In this document: one piece after another, positions 23,840 through 36,918 of the stretch
How the letters are laid out: each line of letters opens with the position of its first letter
Numbering within the stretch: the stretch's first letter is position 1
Assembly (NCBI GenBank): GCA_029747015.1
Contig: JAKOGI010001208.1
Span: 1-64,000 of the forward strand
Reading direction: 5' to 3'
Source: Carnegiea gigantea
Lineage: Eukaryota; Streptophyta; Magnoliopsida; Caryophyllales; Cactaceae
Length of the DNA: 64,000 bases
The notes under the pieces: generated by a model
Database searches by the model: none
Seen by the model: only the letters and a program-made list of their open reading frames with translations
Told to the model about the DNA's origin: nothing
Made by a program: the position numbers and the translations under genes

Positions 23840-26800
23840 ACCGGCGACCGGCCAACACGCGTCACCAGCGGGAGAAAGGGACGAGCGATCCCTCACCTCA
23901 CGTGTCTCAGCCGCCCATTCCACCACCAAGTTTCCTCCACTTCGCACAGCCTCACACCTACGCGTCTACGCGCCCAAAACCGGCCATCCACCTGCCGGAA
24001 ACCGACGACCCACCTCCATCCCAGCCTCCTCTATAAATTGGGTGTTAATTTCTGGCCAAAATCAACCTAAAACGCCACTAAATCGAAGCTAGGGTTTCGG
24101 GTTCTGGGGGTACCGAACCAGGGTCGAGTTCAAGGGGATTTTGGGCGTGAATTGATACCAATTTAGTGGGTAATGAAGCGATTCCAGATGAGTGTTCTCG
24201 CCTCCTAAGCTATTACTATTTTTGAAATTAACTTTCAGCAGATTAACGTTGCATGTCAAGTTAGGGTTTTTGAAATTCATTAGAAAATGTCAAGAAATGA
24301 GTTATTCATGTTAGCTTCGACTCATTGGGTTGATTTTGTACCTGAGATTGTAAATTGATGCGAATTATGTGCGTTTAGCTTCAATTCAAACCAATAAACG
24401 TGAATCATGCCTGAGTTGTTAAATCGAAGTAATTTAAATGTGTTTAGCGTCGATTCGAAACAATGAATGTAATTCATACTTGAGATGTTAATTCGAAGTT
24501 AATTTAACGTGTTTAGCATCGATTCAAGTTAATTAGTTGATGCATGAAAAAGGATTAAAAACGAAGTTAGTTTAACGTGTTTAGCATCGATTCAAGTTAA
24601 TGAGTTAATGTATGAAAAAGAATTAAAATCGAAGTTGCGTTAACGCGCTTAGCTTCTATTCAAGCTATTTATCTAATATATGAAAAAGGATTAAAATCGA
24701 AGTCCTTTTAACGTGTTTAGCTTCCATTCGAATTGATTAACTGATGCATGCAAATGAGCTAATTTCGAGGTTAATAAAATGTGTTTAGCTTCGAATCAAG
24801 TGGATTAGCTAGTGCATGTTAAAGGAATTAATCTCGAAGTTATATAAACGTGTTTAGCTTCGATTTGAGTTAAACTAGCTAATGCATGTAAACGAATTAA
24901 ATTCGAAGCTATTGAAATATGTTTAGCTTTCATTCGAACCCTTTTTAGCACATTCATGCTTAGGAAAGTTACTTCGAAATGCATCGTATATGTTTAGAAT
25001 CAAATTACGTTTGATTTACTGAATAAAGTGTTGTCGATTTATGGATAAATGTGGCTATATGTACGGTTGTTGCAACGGACCGTTGAATGGTGCTGGTTGC
25101 TTAGGTAAGAGCCTAAAACATTCTCCCTTTTTCATAAGCTAATATGATACTATGTTGTGATTAATAAATCGATGAATCGAGTTGGTAGTTGGATGGTTTG
25201 AGGAAAGAATTATGAGCGTTCGAGGTCTTGTGGTACGGTGCAAGTGAGGAGGGAGACTGGGTTGTGAATTGACCGCAATCGTGTGGATTGCGAGGCCATG
25301 TGTGGCTCATTGAATTGTTGAAATGATTATGAAGTGTTTGAATGTGAAACGTGTGAATCTCTTTCCCCCTTTTATGTCCAAGATGCATTATGCGTGCAAG
25401 TGTGGTGATTTGACAAAGAACGTTTCTCGTGTTTTCAAACTAATAATAGCCATGATTAATAGCAAGCAATGGCCTATTTTCGCTATACAAACAGTATTTG
25501 GAAGTGAACCTGCTTGAACGGGGGAATCCCTAAAACGGTTTAGAAAAGTGTGAGTTATGTGATAAATGATTTTACCAAAAGACACAATAAAATTATTAGC
25601 CGTTATGGCCCATACGCCTTAAAGTGGCTAAGGTAATTTGCTTCAAACCACATGAAAAGAATGAAAAGAATGATGTTATATGAAAAGAATGAAAAGAATG
25701 ATGTTACCCTAGGGGATAAGTCCGGATAAACCCTAGAGGCCCTGACGAGGGCTAATGTAATGGTCCGATATGTTATATGTAGCCATCCCGGGAGTAAGAG
25801 CTTAAGCGTGAGCGTTAGGTCTCACTATGGGGTCGAGAATAGTTCTCACCCAATCAGCACCCTGTAATGATCTTATACCAGAAGTACTTTCGTACTAAGT
25901 TAAGAAAAGCAATTGGCCCTTTGCCATTTTAAACGATTAAAAAGGTAAGGAAGTTCTTTTTATGGGCCCAAAAGGCTATATGGAATGATGTATGAAAAGC
26001 TTATAAGGGTCGTTACACGACCAAACGAAATGAAACTTCCTTTAAAGACTAAGAAAACGTTTTCAACGAAAGGAAAAAAAAAACCTTTCAATGAATGAGT
26101 TATGAAATGATCCACAAGCATGTTTGAATGTGGATTCTTAGCCCATGTATTAAAAGAAAGCTTTCAATGGATGCTTTATGAATGATTCTTAAGCATGGTT
26201 GAACGTGGATTCTAATCTTATGTGGCATCATTCTTATCCATAGCAAATCTGTCTGATTTAAAGTGTATGAGATGAGAAAGAAAGTTATAGCACGTTAAAA
26301 ATTCCATGAATGAAGGCGTCTCTTCCTAAAAAAATGAACGTTGATATACGAATAGCATGCGAAGGTGTCATATAGCTTAATATGATGTTTAAAGGTACTT
26401 AAATGCTTGATACGTGTTTATGCGTGTGATATGTATATTATATGAATGAAATACCAAGAAAAGTGTAATTATGAAAAGGGATAACCTTATATACACATCA
26501 TATGATTGAGGGTTCATGTGTAGTTTAAATGGAGTGTTAGGAAGTTATGTTATGAAAAGAAAAGATCCTTATACTTAGCCTTCAATGCTTACTCACGTGC
26601 CTAACTGCTTGCTAGTAAAGAACTCCGTCGTTGAGGAACCTAGAAATATGATTGAGTTGTCGAAGTGAAGTTTATGTTTAGTGATCCTCCCATAAAGGTT
26701 CTATGAATATCTATTATGATAGTAAAGTATGGAAACGTGATGTGTGACTAGTAAAGATAGTATTGCCTGCAACGGTTTTGGTTTTAAGGGGGGTTGGGGG

Positions 26801-27421
26801 ACACTCACTGAGCGTGTGGTTGCTCATCCCACTACTCTTTCCCCTTTTCCCCAGGTTTTCTTTCTGACAGGAAGAAGTTGAGTCAGATAAGTCCAGAAGG
26901 AACCTATTGTTGCTTACAAGGCGTCGTATGTGCTCATTTGAAGGGATCTTACGTGTTTAATGAAGTCATGTAATGTACTCTTAGTTTATAATGGTCTGTA
27001 AACGATTATTCCAGTTCATGTAATGCATATGGTATAAAGGTCGCTCTGCATGGCTGTCTAAGCCAACCATCAAGTTAGTTAGATGTCTTCTTGGTTTAAT
27101 TTAGCTATGTTTTGGGATGTAAATCTTAATACTCCGGTTTTATTACCCGTTGAGTTGTATCTTCTATTTCTTCTTTATTCATGGATCAATCTGGTTGGTG
27201 TACTCCGAGCGAGTGGCTCATTGAGTTATGAACTCCGGCGTGTGGCCGTTGAGATATGTTTTAAATGTTTTGCGCTTCTGTTGATTTACAGGGACTTATT
27301 GTAAGGCTTTTAGCCTGGAAATGGTCAATTTTTAGGGGGAGCTCTGCCCGTTTTGTCCCAGGAATTAAGTAAGAAGTTCGGAAAGCGTAACGCTTCTGGC
27401 CTAGGGGCTGGGGGTGTTACA
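23377..27421 (+). repeat. LARD LTR3 (4045 bp)
   Basis: A complete LTR from TGTAAGACCC to GGGTGTTACA, shared by internal copies 2 and 3. The (CT)n tract is short (23789-23840), the TATA box is at 24032-24039, and the repeat array spans about 24300-24960. The splice donor context is TTAG/GTAAGAG rather than TCAG/GTAAGAG. About 24 bases around the N-terminal side of the GC-rich leader, including the CTAGCACTGCCG segment of the other copies, are missing near 23845. Confidence 0.93.
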
Positions 27422-30238
27422 TTGATGGTATCAGAGCAAAGGTCCTGCGACCATAGGTTGCGACCCGAGTCTTGCATTTCATGTAGTCGCCTAGGAACGT
27501 ATTTAGGATGAGGTGCTATATGCCGTGCCTTTATGTGCAAATGCGCTCCTTGTTGTGAAAGTCGGTGTGTCTAATAGGCTATGCACGGCTTTAGTGAACT
27601 TATTGATTGCATAACTGAGCCTTATATTAGAGTGTGGACTGAATGACTCGCGTATACGTGAATGAGCTAAGTGTTAGCTTAGCAGCGATTGCTTTATAAA
27701 TGCGCCTTGATGATTTAAATCAAAGGTTTAAAGTGTACTTAGGTTGAACTCGAACGGTTGAAAATGTTTGAACTCTAAGCATATTCTTGCCCCTAAGGTA
27801 CGATTTACTCCTCGGGCCTCATAATGGAGTGAGTAGACGTACTTAATGATTGGTAGGAATAGGCTAGAGGTAGTTGGACTATTTCTCGTTTGAAAACCTA
27901 GAGATTTTGAAAGTTTAGACTTTTCTAAATAGTGAATTAAGATGTTTGCTTCGCATTGAAAGACCCTTCTAATTATGTGGTTAGGTTTTAATGCCGCATT
28001 TGAAAGCTTGCATTTGCTTTATAATCACACTTGAGTCTCTGCTACTGTTGTAAGTTTCTATGCGTAACTAAACGTTTTGCATGCCTGTCTGCCAAGATGC
28101 ATATGTTGCTTGATGTATAAATGACAAGTTATAAGGGACTAAGAATTACCCCTCTTGACTAAAAGCTTCTTTTTGACAATAATCCTTTTTACGTGAATGT
28201 TTGATTGTTAAGAAGGCTGAGTGATAGCTTCGTGTGTGCGCATGCCAATATGAGTGATTGTGGCAGAGTCCTGTTGATTGTGACCTAAGTGTTATCCCAT
28301 ATGTGTTATTGACACTTAGATTCGTTCTTACGCCTGTTAGTCGGTTGATGGCTAATTTTTAATGATTTTGACAAGTTTCAAGACATACCTTGACCTTAGT
28401 TTGCAAATGAGAAATGCAATCCTGTATGCCCTTCTAAATGACCCCTTATGTGACATTAGTTGTGAACTTGAAACCATGGCATATGGCACAACGTACGGAC
28501 CTTGAAAGCTTATATAGTCACTTAGAATGATATGCAGGGCCAACTGTATGTTTATTAACTGACGGTAAAGTAAGTAAGCTATGTGGTGCTTCTTCGACTT
28601 GATTCTTATTGGGTATGTCACTTAATTAGCCAAAGAATTCAACCTACATGAGTTGTTGCTTCGTGTAGTCATAGTTAGCTAATCACTGCATAGCGTATAG
28701 TCCTTATGTTGTGGTTAAATTGCTTATTGTGCACATAGACCATAGCGTGATTGTGCGATTGTAACCTTTGCTTTGAAATGTTCATCTCTGAATGCATCAT
28801 TGAATGGGATGCTAGAATAATCATGATTGTAAGGGAGTTACTCATCTTCTATTCGAACTAAGGTCTATGCCTCTTATGTTTGATTGAGTGCCCAGTTACT
28901 TATATGCCTAGTACAAAGATCTTGTGACGTAGGAGTTCGCATTCGTAATTGTATATGCCTTGTACATTCTATACTTTAGCCACACCACGTGCTAGCACAC
29001 CCGTCACTCTAGTTGGATGCTTGACCTTAAGGCATATGAATGGATATGTGGGGGGGGGAAAAAATCAATCAACCCCTGGCAAGATTCAACCGAGTGTCCT
29101 GGCATAATAGGATTGAGTTTGCTTGTATTGTGTTGTGCATGATGAGCTTTAGGTGATACATGATATGAAAACCTTGAATGATGCTTCGCTAGACATAATG
29201 CGTGTTGCTGATGCTGTCTTGCCATACTTTGGCTATTATGTGAGGCTATCCCTCCAACTAGTTATCTGGTAGCTAGGCCTGGTACCGTTTCGCATATTAC
29301 CATTACTGTTTCTCAAGATGCGTCTATATATGCACGTATTCACGTATGAGCACCTCAAATGTGTTGGTTGAACTTAGAGTCATATAGGAGTCTTTGCCAT
29401 AACCTTTCATTGAGTTGTGAGGCATAGTTGTCAATATAACCAACCAGAATGATGTATGAGTTGCCAAAAGGCAACACTAGCCATAAGAACCATGTACCAA
29501 ACCCACCACAACCCAGAAACCATATATTTACTCCCCTATACAATTGATGTGTGGATCTGTACGGACCTATTACTGCGCATCGACCCATATTCTTGTTATG
29601 TAACCTCCCAAGTTAGATCCTTGCGTGATTAATGGTGGTCGAACTTGTTATACTCTTTCATGTTGTTTACCACATATACATGATGGATTAATTCATGTTG
29701 CATGTAATTCTTGGGTAAAAACGTTGAGTTATTGATTTCATGCTATGTCATTGTGCCCAAGGTGAACCTACGTGATACTATGAATTGTTCTTATCACTCT
29801 AGAGTGTCATAGGGGTCTCAGAGTTAATTGTTATGACCCTTGTTTGTTGCGGCCTGAAGTCATACCATTGGACACCAGCCCATAGCGATACACGTGCATA
29901 GAACTCCTTGTCATGGTACGAGTAGTGTGTAGGCGATTCAAAGTCCTCATCCCTTTTTGAAATAAGTTTAATATGGTTTTCCACGCCAACTCATTTGCCT
30001 CACCTCAATGCGATTTGCCCTCGGCGCCTAAATAGAGCGAGTAGATGCTTGAAGAGATTGGCGAGGAGGCGACTGGATACCATAAGACATTTTCTTTTGA
30101 TTTAAAAAGAAGTAGTGATTGCAAAATGGAACCTTTTGGAAACCCACCGTGTAGATCTTACCTGCGCGCGTTCATTTTAGGGAAAACCAAACTTAGATTT
30201 GGAATTTCGAGGACGAAATTCTTTTAAGGGGGGAAGAA
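27422..30238 (+). mobile_element. LARD internal region, copy 3 (non-coding)
   Basis: PBS at 27426-27437, PPT at 30226-30238, 2817 bp. There are no retroviral domains in any frame. Poly-G and poly-A runs near 29050 vary in length between the copies. Confidence 0.85.
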
Positions 30239-33200
30239 TGTAAGACTCGCCTTCGTTATTTTTATGTTAAGTTGCCTATCTTGCTTTTACGTTATAAAAT
30301 CGTATTTTTAGTAACTGTGTGAGTTTTTAACGACTAAATTCATTAAAAAGAATGATTATTTGATTAATGTTATTATCGATGTTACTTATTTATAAAATTA
30401 TCGAATCAACGCTAAACCGAGTTTTTAAAATCGTTTTCCGTTTTACTTGGCCGATTTCCAAAGTTTAAACTGAAATGTTAATTGTGGGTCGTTTCAATTC
30501 GGGTTTAGCCTAACCATTAGCGAGTACGGACCGGAATTTAGTTGAACGATGTAAAATGAGTCAAAAAAAAAGAAAAGGAATTGGATCAAAAGGGGGGGAA
30601 GTCGGGTTTCAGGAAAAACCGGACACCCCGACCCCAACCCCGACCCCTTCACCCTCTCGCGCTCTCTCTCTCTACCGTAGCTCTCTCTCTCTCTCTCGAA
30701 TCTCTCTCTCTCACCGGCGACCGACCAACTAGCACTGCCGCTGGCCAACACGCGTCACCAGCGAGAGAAAGGGACGAACGGTCCCTCACCTCACGTGTCT
30801 CAGCCGCCCATTCCACCACCAAGTTTCCTCCACTTCGCACAGCCTCACACCTACGCGTCTACGTGCCCAAAACTGGACGTCCACCTGCCGAAAACCGACG
30901 ACCCACCTCTATCCTAGCCTTCTCTATAAATTGGGTATTAATTTCTGGCCAAAATCAACCTAAAACGCCACTAAATCGAAGCTAGGGTTTCGGGTTCTGG
31001 GGGTAGCCGAACCAGGGTCGAGGTCAAGGGGATTTTGGGCGTGAATTGATACCAATTTAGTGGGTAATGAAGCGATTCCAGATGGGCGTTCTCGCCTCCT
31101 AAGCTATTACTATTTTTGAAATTAACTTTCAGCAGATTAACATTGCATGTCAAGTTAGGGTTTGTGAAATTCGTTAGAAAACGTCAAGAAATGAGTTATT
31201 CATGTTAGCTTCGACTCATTGGGTTGATTTTGTGCCTAAGATTGTAAATTGATGCGAATTATGTGCGTTTAGCTTCAATTCGAACCAATAAACGTGAATC
31301 ATGCCTGAGTTGTTAATTCGAAGTAATTTAAATGTGTTTAGCGTCGATTCGAAACAATGAATGTAATTCATACTTGAGATGTTAATTCGAAGTTAATTTA
31401 ACGTGTTTAGCATCGATTCAAGTTAATTACTTGATGCATGAAAAAGGATTAAAAACGAAGTTAGTTTAACGTGTTTAGCATCGATTCAAGTTAATGAGCT
31501 AATGTATGAAAAAGAATTAAAATCGAAGTTGTGTTAACGTGCTTAGCTTCTATTCAAGCTATTTAGCTAATATATGAAAAAGGATTAAAATCGAAGTCCT
31601 TTTAACGTGTTTAGCTTCCATTCGAATTGATTAACCGATGCATGCAAATGAGCTAATTTCGAGGTTAATGAAATGTGTTTAGCTTCGAATCAAGTAGATT
31701 AGCTAATGCATGTTAAAGGAATTAATCTCGAAGTTATATAAACGTGTTTAGCTTCGATTCGAGTTAAACTAGCTAATGCATGTAAACGAATTAAATTCGA
31801 AGCTATTGAAATATGTTTAGCTTTCATTCGAACCCTTTTTAGCACATTCATGCTTAGGAAAGTTACTTCGAAATGCATCGTATATATTTAGAATCAAATT
31901 ACGTTTGATTTACTGAATAAAGTGTTGTCGATTTATGGATAAATGTGGCTATATGTACGGTTGTTGTAACGCACCGCTGAATGGTGCTGGTTGCTCAGGT
32001 AAGGGCCTAAGCCTTACTCCATTTTTCATAAGCTAATATGATAATATGTTGTGATTAATAAATCGATGAATCGAGTTGGTAGTTGGATGGTTTGAGGAAA
32101 GAATTATGAGCGTTCGAGGTCTTGTGGTACGGTGCAAGTGAGGAGGGAGACTGGGTTGCGAATTGACCGCAATCGTGTGGATTGCGAGGCCATGTGTGGC
32201 TCATTGAATTGTTGAAATGATTATGAAGTGTTTGAATGTGAAACGTGTGAATCTCTTTCCCCCTTTTATGTCTAAGATGCATTATGCGTGGAAGTGTGGT
32301 GATTTGATAAAGAACGTTTCTCGTGTTTTCAAACTAATAATAGCCAGGATTAATAGCAAGCAATGGCCTATTTTTGCTATACAAACAGTATTTGGGAGTG
32401 AACCTGCTTGAACGGGGGAATCCCTAAAACGGTTTAGAAAAGTGTGAGTTATGTGACAAATGATTTTACCAAAAGACACAACAAAATTATTAGCCGTTAT
32501 GGCCCATACGCTTTAAAGTGGCTAAGATAATGTGCTTCAGACCATATGAAAAGAATGAAAAGAACGATGTTACATGAAAAGAATGAAAAGAATGATGTTA
32601 CCCTAGGGGATAAGTCCAGATAAACTCTAGAGGCCCTAACGAGGGCTAATGTAATGGTCCGATATGTTATATGTAGCCATCCCGGGAGTAAGAGCTTAAG
32701 CGTGGGCGTTAGCTCTCACTATGGGGTCGAGAATAGTTCTCACCCAATCAGTACCCTGTAATGATCTTATGCCAGAAGTACTTTCGTACTAAGTTAAGAA
32801 AAGCAATTGGCCCTTTGCCATTTTAAACAATTAAAAAGGTAAGGAAGTTCTTTTTATGGGCCCAAAAGGCTATATGGAATGATGCATGAAAAGCTTATAA
32901 GGGTCATTACACGACCAAACGAAATGAAACTTCCTTTAAAGACTAAGAAAATGTTTTCAACGAAAGGAAAAAAAAAACCTTTCAATGAATGAGTTATGAA
33001 ATGATCCACAAGCATGTTTGAATGTGGATTCTTAGCCCATGTATTAAAAAAAAGATTTCAATGGATGCTTTATGAATGATTCTTAAGCATGGTTGAACGT
33101 GGATTCTAATCTTATGTGGCATCATTCTTATCCATAGCAAATATGTCTGATTTAAAGTGTATGAGATGAGAAAGAAAGTTATAGCACGTTAAAAATTCCA

Positions 33201-34314
33201 TGAATGAAGGCGTCTCTTCCTAAAAAAATGAACGTTGATATACGAATAGCATGCGAAGGTGTCATATAGCTTAATATGATGTTTAAAGGTACTTAAATGC
33301 TTGATACGTGTTTATGCGTGTGATATGTATATTATATGAATGAAATACCAAGAAAAGTGTAATTATGAAAAGGGATAACCTTATATACACATCATATGTT
33401 TGAGGGTTCATGTGTAGTTTAAATGGAGTGTTAGGAAGTTATGTTATGAAAAGAAAAGATCCTCATACTTAGCCTTCGATCTTACTCACGTGCCTAACTG
33501 CTTGCTAGTAAAGAACTCCGTCGTTGAGGAACCTAGAAATATGATTGAGTGGTCAAAGTGAAGTTTATGTTTAGTGATCCTCCCATAAATGTTCAATGAA
33601 TATCTATTATGATAGTAAAGTATGGGAACGTGATGTGTGACTAGTAAAGATAGTATTGCCTGCAACGGTTTTGGTTTTAAGGGGGGTTGGGGGACACTCA
33701 CTGAGCATGTGGTTGCTCATCCCACTACTCTTTCCCCTTTTCCCGAGGTTTTCTTTCTGACAGGAAGAAGTTGAGTCAGATAAGTCCAGAAGGAACCTAT
33801 TGTTGCTTACAAGGCGTCGTATGTGCTCATTTGAAGGGATCTTACGTGTTTAATGAAGTCATGCAATGTACTCTTATTTTATAAAGGTCTGTAAACGATT
33901 ATTCTATTTCATGTAATGCATATGGTATAAAGGTCGCTCTGCATGGCCGTCTGAGCCAACCATCAAGTTAGTTAGATGTCTTCTTGGTTTAATTTAGCTA
34001 TCTTTTGGGATGTAAATCTTAATACTCCGGTTTTGTTAACTGTTGAGTTGTATCTTCCATTTCTTCTTTATTCATGAATCAATCTGGTTGGTGTACTCCG
34101 AGCGAGTGGCTCGTTGAGTTATAAACTCCGGCGTGTGGCCGTTGAGCTATGTTTTAAATGTTTTGCGCTTCTGTTGATTTACAGGGACTTATTGTAAAGC
34201 TTTTAGCCTGGAAATGGTCAGTTTTTAGGGAGAGCTCTGCCCGTTTCCTCCCATGAATTAAGTAAGAAGTTAGGAAAGCGTAACGCTTCTGGCCTAGGGG
34301 CTGGGGGTGTTACA
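30239..34314 (+). repeat. LARD LTR4 (4076 bp), 3' end of the array
   Basis: It runs from TGTAAGACTC to GGGTGTTACA. (CT)n at 30661-30713, TATA box at 30925-30932, repeat array at about 31190-31850. The final CA at 34314 is followed directly by a (TA)n tract with no PBS, so this is the true downstream end of the array. A target-site duplication cannot be tested because the upstream end is outside the window. Confidence 0.93.
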
Positions 34315-34916
<602 letters not shown>

Positions 34917-36918
34917 CAAAATTAAATGATTTGGCTTTGTTACATTGACACTAAATCTACATATGCCTAATGAGTCAAAACTCATGAGCAATGGCAATGC
35001 ATGAGTATGTGTCAAGTAGCATTACATTTATGTGATAGTGAATGTTCGTTACCAAAACTCAAGATTTGGAATTTAGTTGTCCAAAATTAAAATGAATCAT
35101 ATTGTTAAGAGATAATATGCAAACATACATTCTTGAATATGATTATATAGAATTAAGCATGTTATGAAGATAATTTAGAATCGTAGATCAGTGGTTCGGT
35201 ATTTTCTATAGTAGTCACATAATAATATTATAATCATAGGATGCATTGCATTAAGCCATTAAGTGAATTAAATAGTAAAAGAGGATTAATAGATCCTAAT
35301 AAGTTTAATAATTTGTTAATCGTACTTATATTTTCTTAATTCCTAATTTAACAAAATACTTTTTCTCTTATATTTTTATTATATATCTATCAAATCAAAA
35401 ATTTAGAACTATTAACTATTTATTTTTTTCCTGTTAAGTTTTTAATTCATTTCATTTGTAAAAATTCCTTCTTATGTTATTTTTCTTTTCCCACCTAAAC
35501 TCAACTAATAGAGTTTGAAAAATTTAGAATTCCCCCAAAAAGTCTAAAGCCGCCTAAAAAACGTTACTGCTAATAATTTAAGAATTGTATTATTTTAAGG
35601 AGAAAAAACTAAGTGAAATTGAAAACTGAAAACCCTTCATAACAAACTGGGTAGTTGAGACCGTGATAGTTGCTTTGCTTAAATCCCTCGTCGCTCATTA
35701 TCTAAAGCCCTAACCATCCCTCAGTCAGTCTCCTACTCATCGGCTGCCGCCTCACCCTCCCTCAGTCTCCTACTCATCGATCACTACCTAACCCTCCTTC
35801 AATCTCCTACTCATTGGTCACCGCCTAATTGAAATATGTCAACAATATTATATTTTACCTTCTGGTTAAAGACTTTAATGATATTATGCACTGTGGTTAA
35901 TAGTTAGATTATAACTTGCTTGCTTATTAAACCGGCGCTAAATTTTTGTATGAGCTTTTCTTCTAAACCTTAACAATGAAATTTAGGGAATTAGAAACAG
36001 TTTTGGGTTGATAGGTTATGAGTATACTTCGGTTTGGATTATATTTGGGTCGGGTGTACTCGGGTTTCAATTTTATTTGGGTAAAATTCAGTTGGGTAAG
36101 AATTAGATCGGTGTTAAATCAGGTACAGTTTAAATCCGGTTCGCATTGTCCATGTTCGGTTCACTTCGGAAGGGGTCACTATGAATTAGGTTTGAATTAG
36201 ATCGGTTCATTTCGGGTGTGGGTCATGTCAGTTCATCCTAGAAATCAGTTTTTGTTCGGTTATGGATCGGGTTACTTCAGGTGTTCGGGTCCAGATTGGT
36301 TCATCCCATTCGGGTGTGGGGTTCGGGTATGGGCCCGGGTTATTGGGTTTGGGTTTTGGGTATAAGGTTAGTTTTGCCAGGTCTATGTGTAGTGTTCATT
36401 GTTCATAGCATCTGCTAGCAGAATTTATAGCTTTGGCCCTTCTCGTTAAACCAAAAATTCATAGTCCATTGTTCATTGATGTTATGACAACTGCTCATAA
36501 ATTCGGGTCCTAGGCCAAGCCGGAAATAATTAATGTCATAATCAATTTTAAGCACAGTGCTTCTCAAAGGGATTTTAGAAATCGTAGTTTTAAAATTGCA
36601 CACATGTTCACTGACTCCTTGTAAATATTTATTTGTTTGTACAAGGGTAGTGTATTGAGTTTATAGATCACTTTCATATCTTTTTGTGTTTTCTAAACTG
36701 TTTAGGGAAGAAGAAGCAACTTAAGGGTGAGCAAAAACCTACAGAGGCTAAATGTTCAAAAGGAGTGGTTCAGGACAGTGATTGCTAATTCTCGACCTTA
36801 GACTTTTTGAGGACTTGGAAACTAATTTGCATTGTTAGGCACCAGTAAAGCCCAATGTAAATCCATTTTGGACGAGATCAAATCATGGTGTTATGCCTCC
36901 TATGAAATGTTTGATAAC
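34917..36918. other. Low-copy-looking AT-rich flank between array and Tekay element
   Basis: No long ORF. 35640-35835 resembles a plant gene 5' leader: pyrimidine-rich, AAAGCCCTAACC, and three imperfect copies of a roughly 42-base unit with TCTCCTACTCAT (35717-35835). 36020-36375 is a G/T-rich stretch of degenerate CGGGT and TTGGGT motifs. A possible terminal exon is listed separately. The right edge ends in ATAAC, the Tekay target duplication, so this DNA was continuous with 52976 onward. Confidence 0.5.
36706..36788 (+). other. Possible terminal exon of a host gene (weak)
   Basis: An acceptor-like TTCTAAACTGTTTAG ends at 36705. It is followed by a short open stretch with a Lys-rich start (KKKQLKGEQKPTEAK) and a TAA at 36786. 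No family is recognised, and no upstream exon was identified. It could equally be chance. Confidence 0.15.

Larger units (their letters stand above)
1..34314 (+). mobile_element. Tandem array of a non-autonomous LTR retrotransposon (LARD type), 4 LTRs and 3 internal regions
   Basis: The same block recurs at about 1, 6890, 23850 and 30735 once the nested copia insertion is discounted. Every junction has retrotransposon structure: LTR ends ...GGGTGTTACA, then TTGA and a TGGTATCAGAGC primer-binding site; internal regions end in AAGGGGGGAAGAA, then the LTR start TGTAAGAC. The order is LTR1-int1-LTR2-int2-LTR3-int3-LTR4, with one LTR shared between neighbours. Period is about 6.87 kb. The internal regions carry no gag, protease, RT or integrase similarity in any frame, which together with 4-kb LTRs fits the LARD class. 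The array begins upstream of the window: position 1 corresponds to roughly LTR base 500. Confidence 0.93.

Noticed and set aside
4509..28621. An 89-codon minus-strand ORF repeated in all three LARD internal regions (4509-4778, 21491-21760, 28352-28621)
   Set aside because: The copies are recent duplicates, so conservation is expected. The few differences I can see change amino acids, no domain is visible, and the ORF is antisense to the element.
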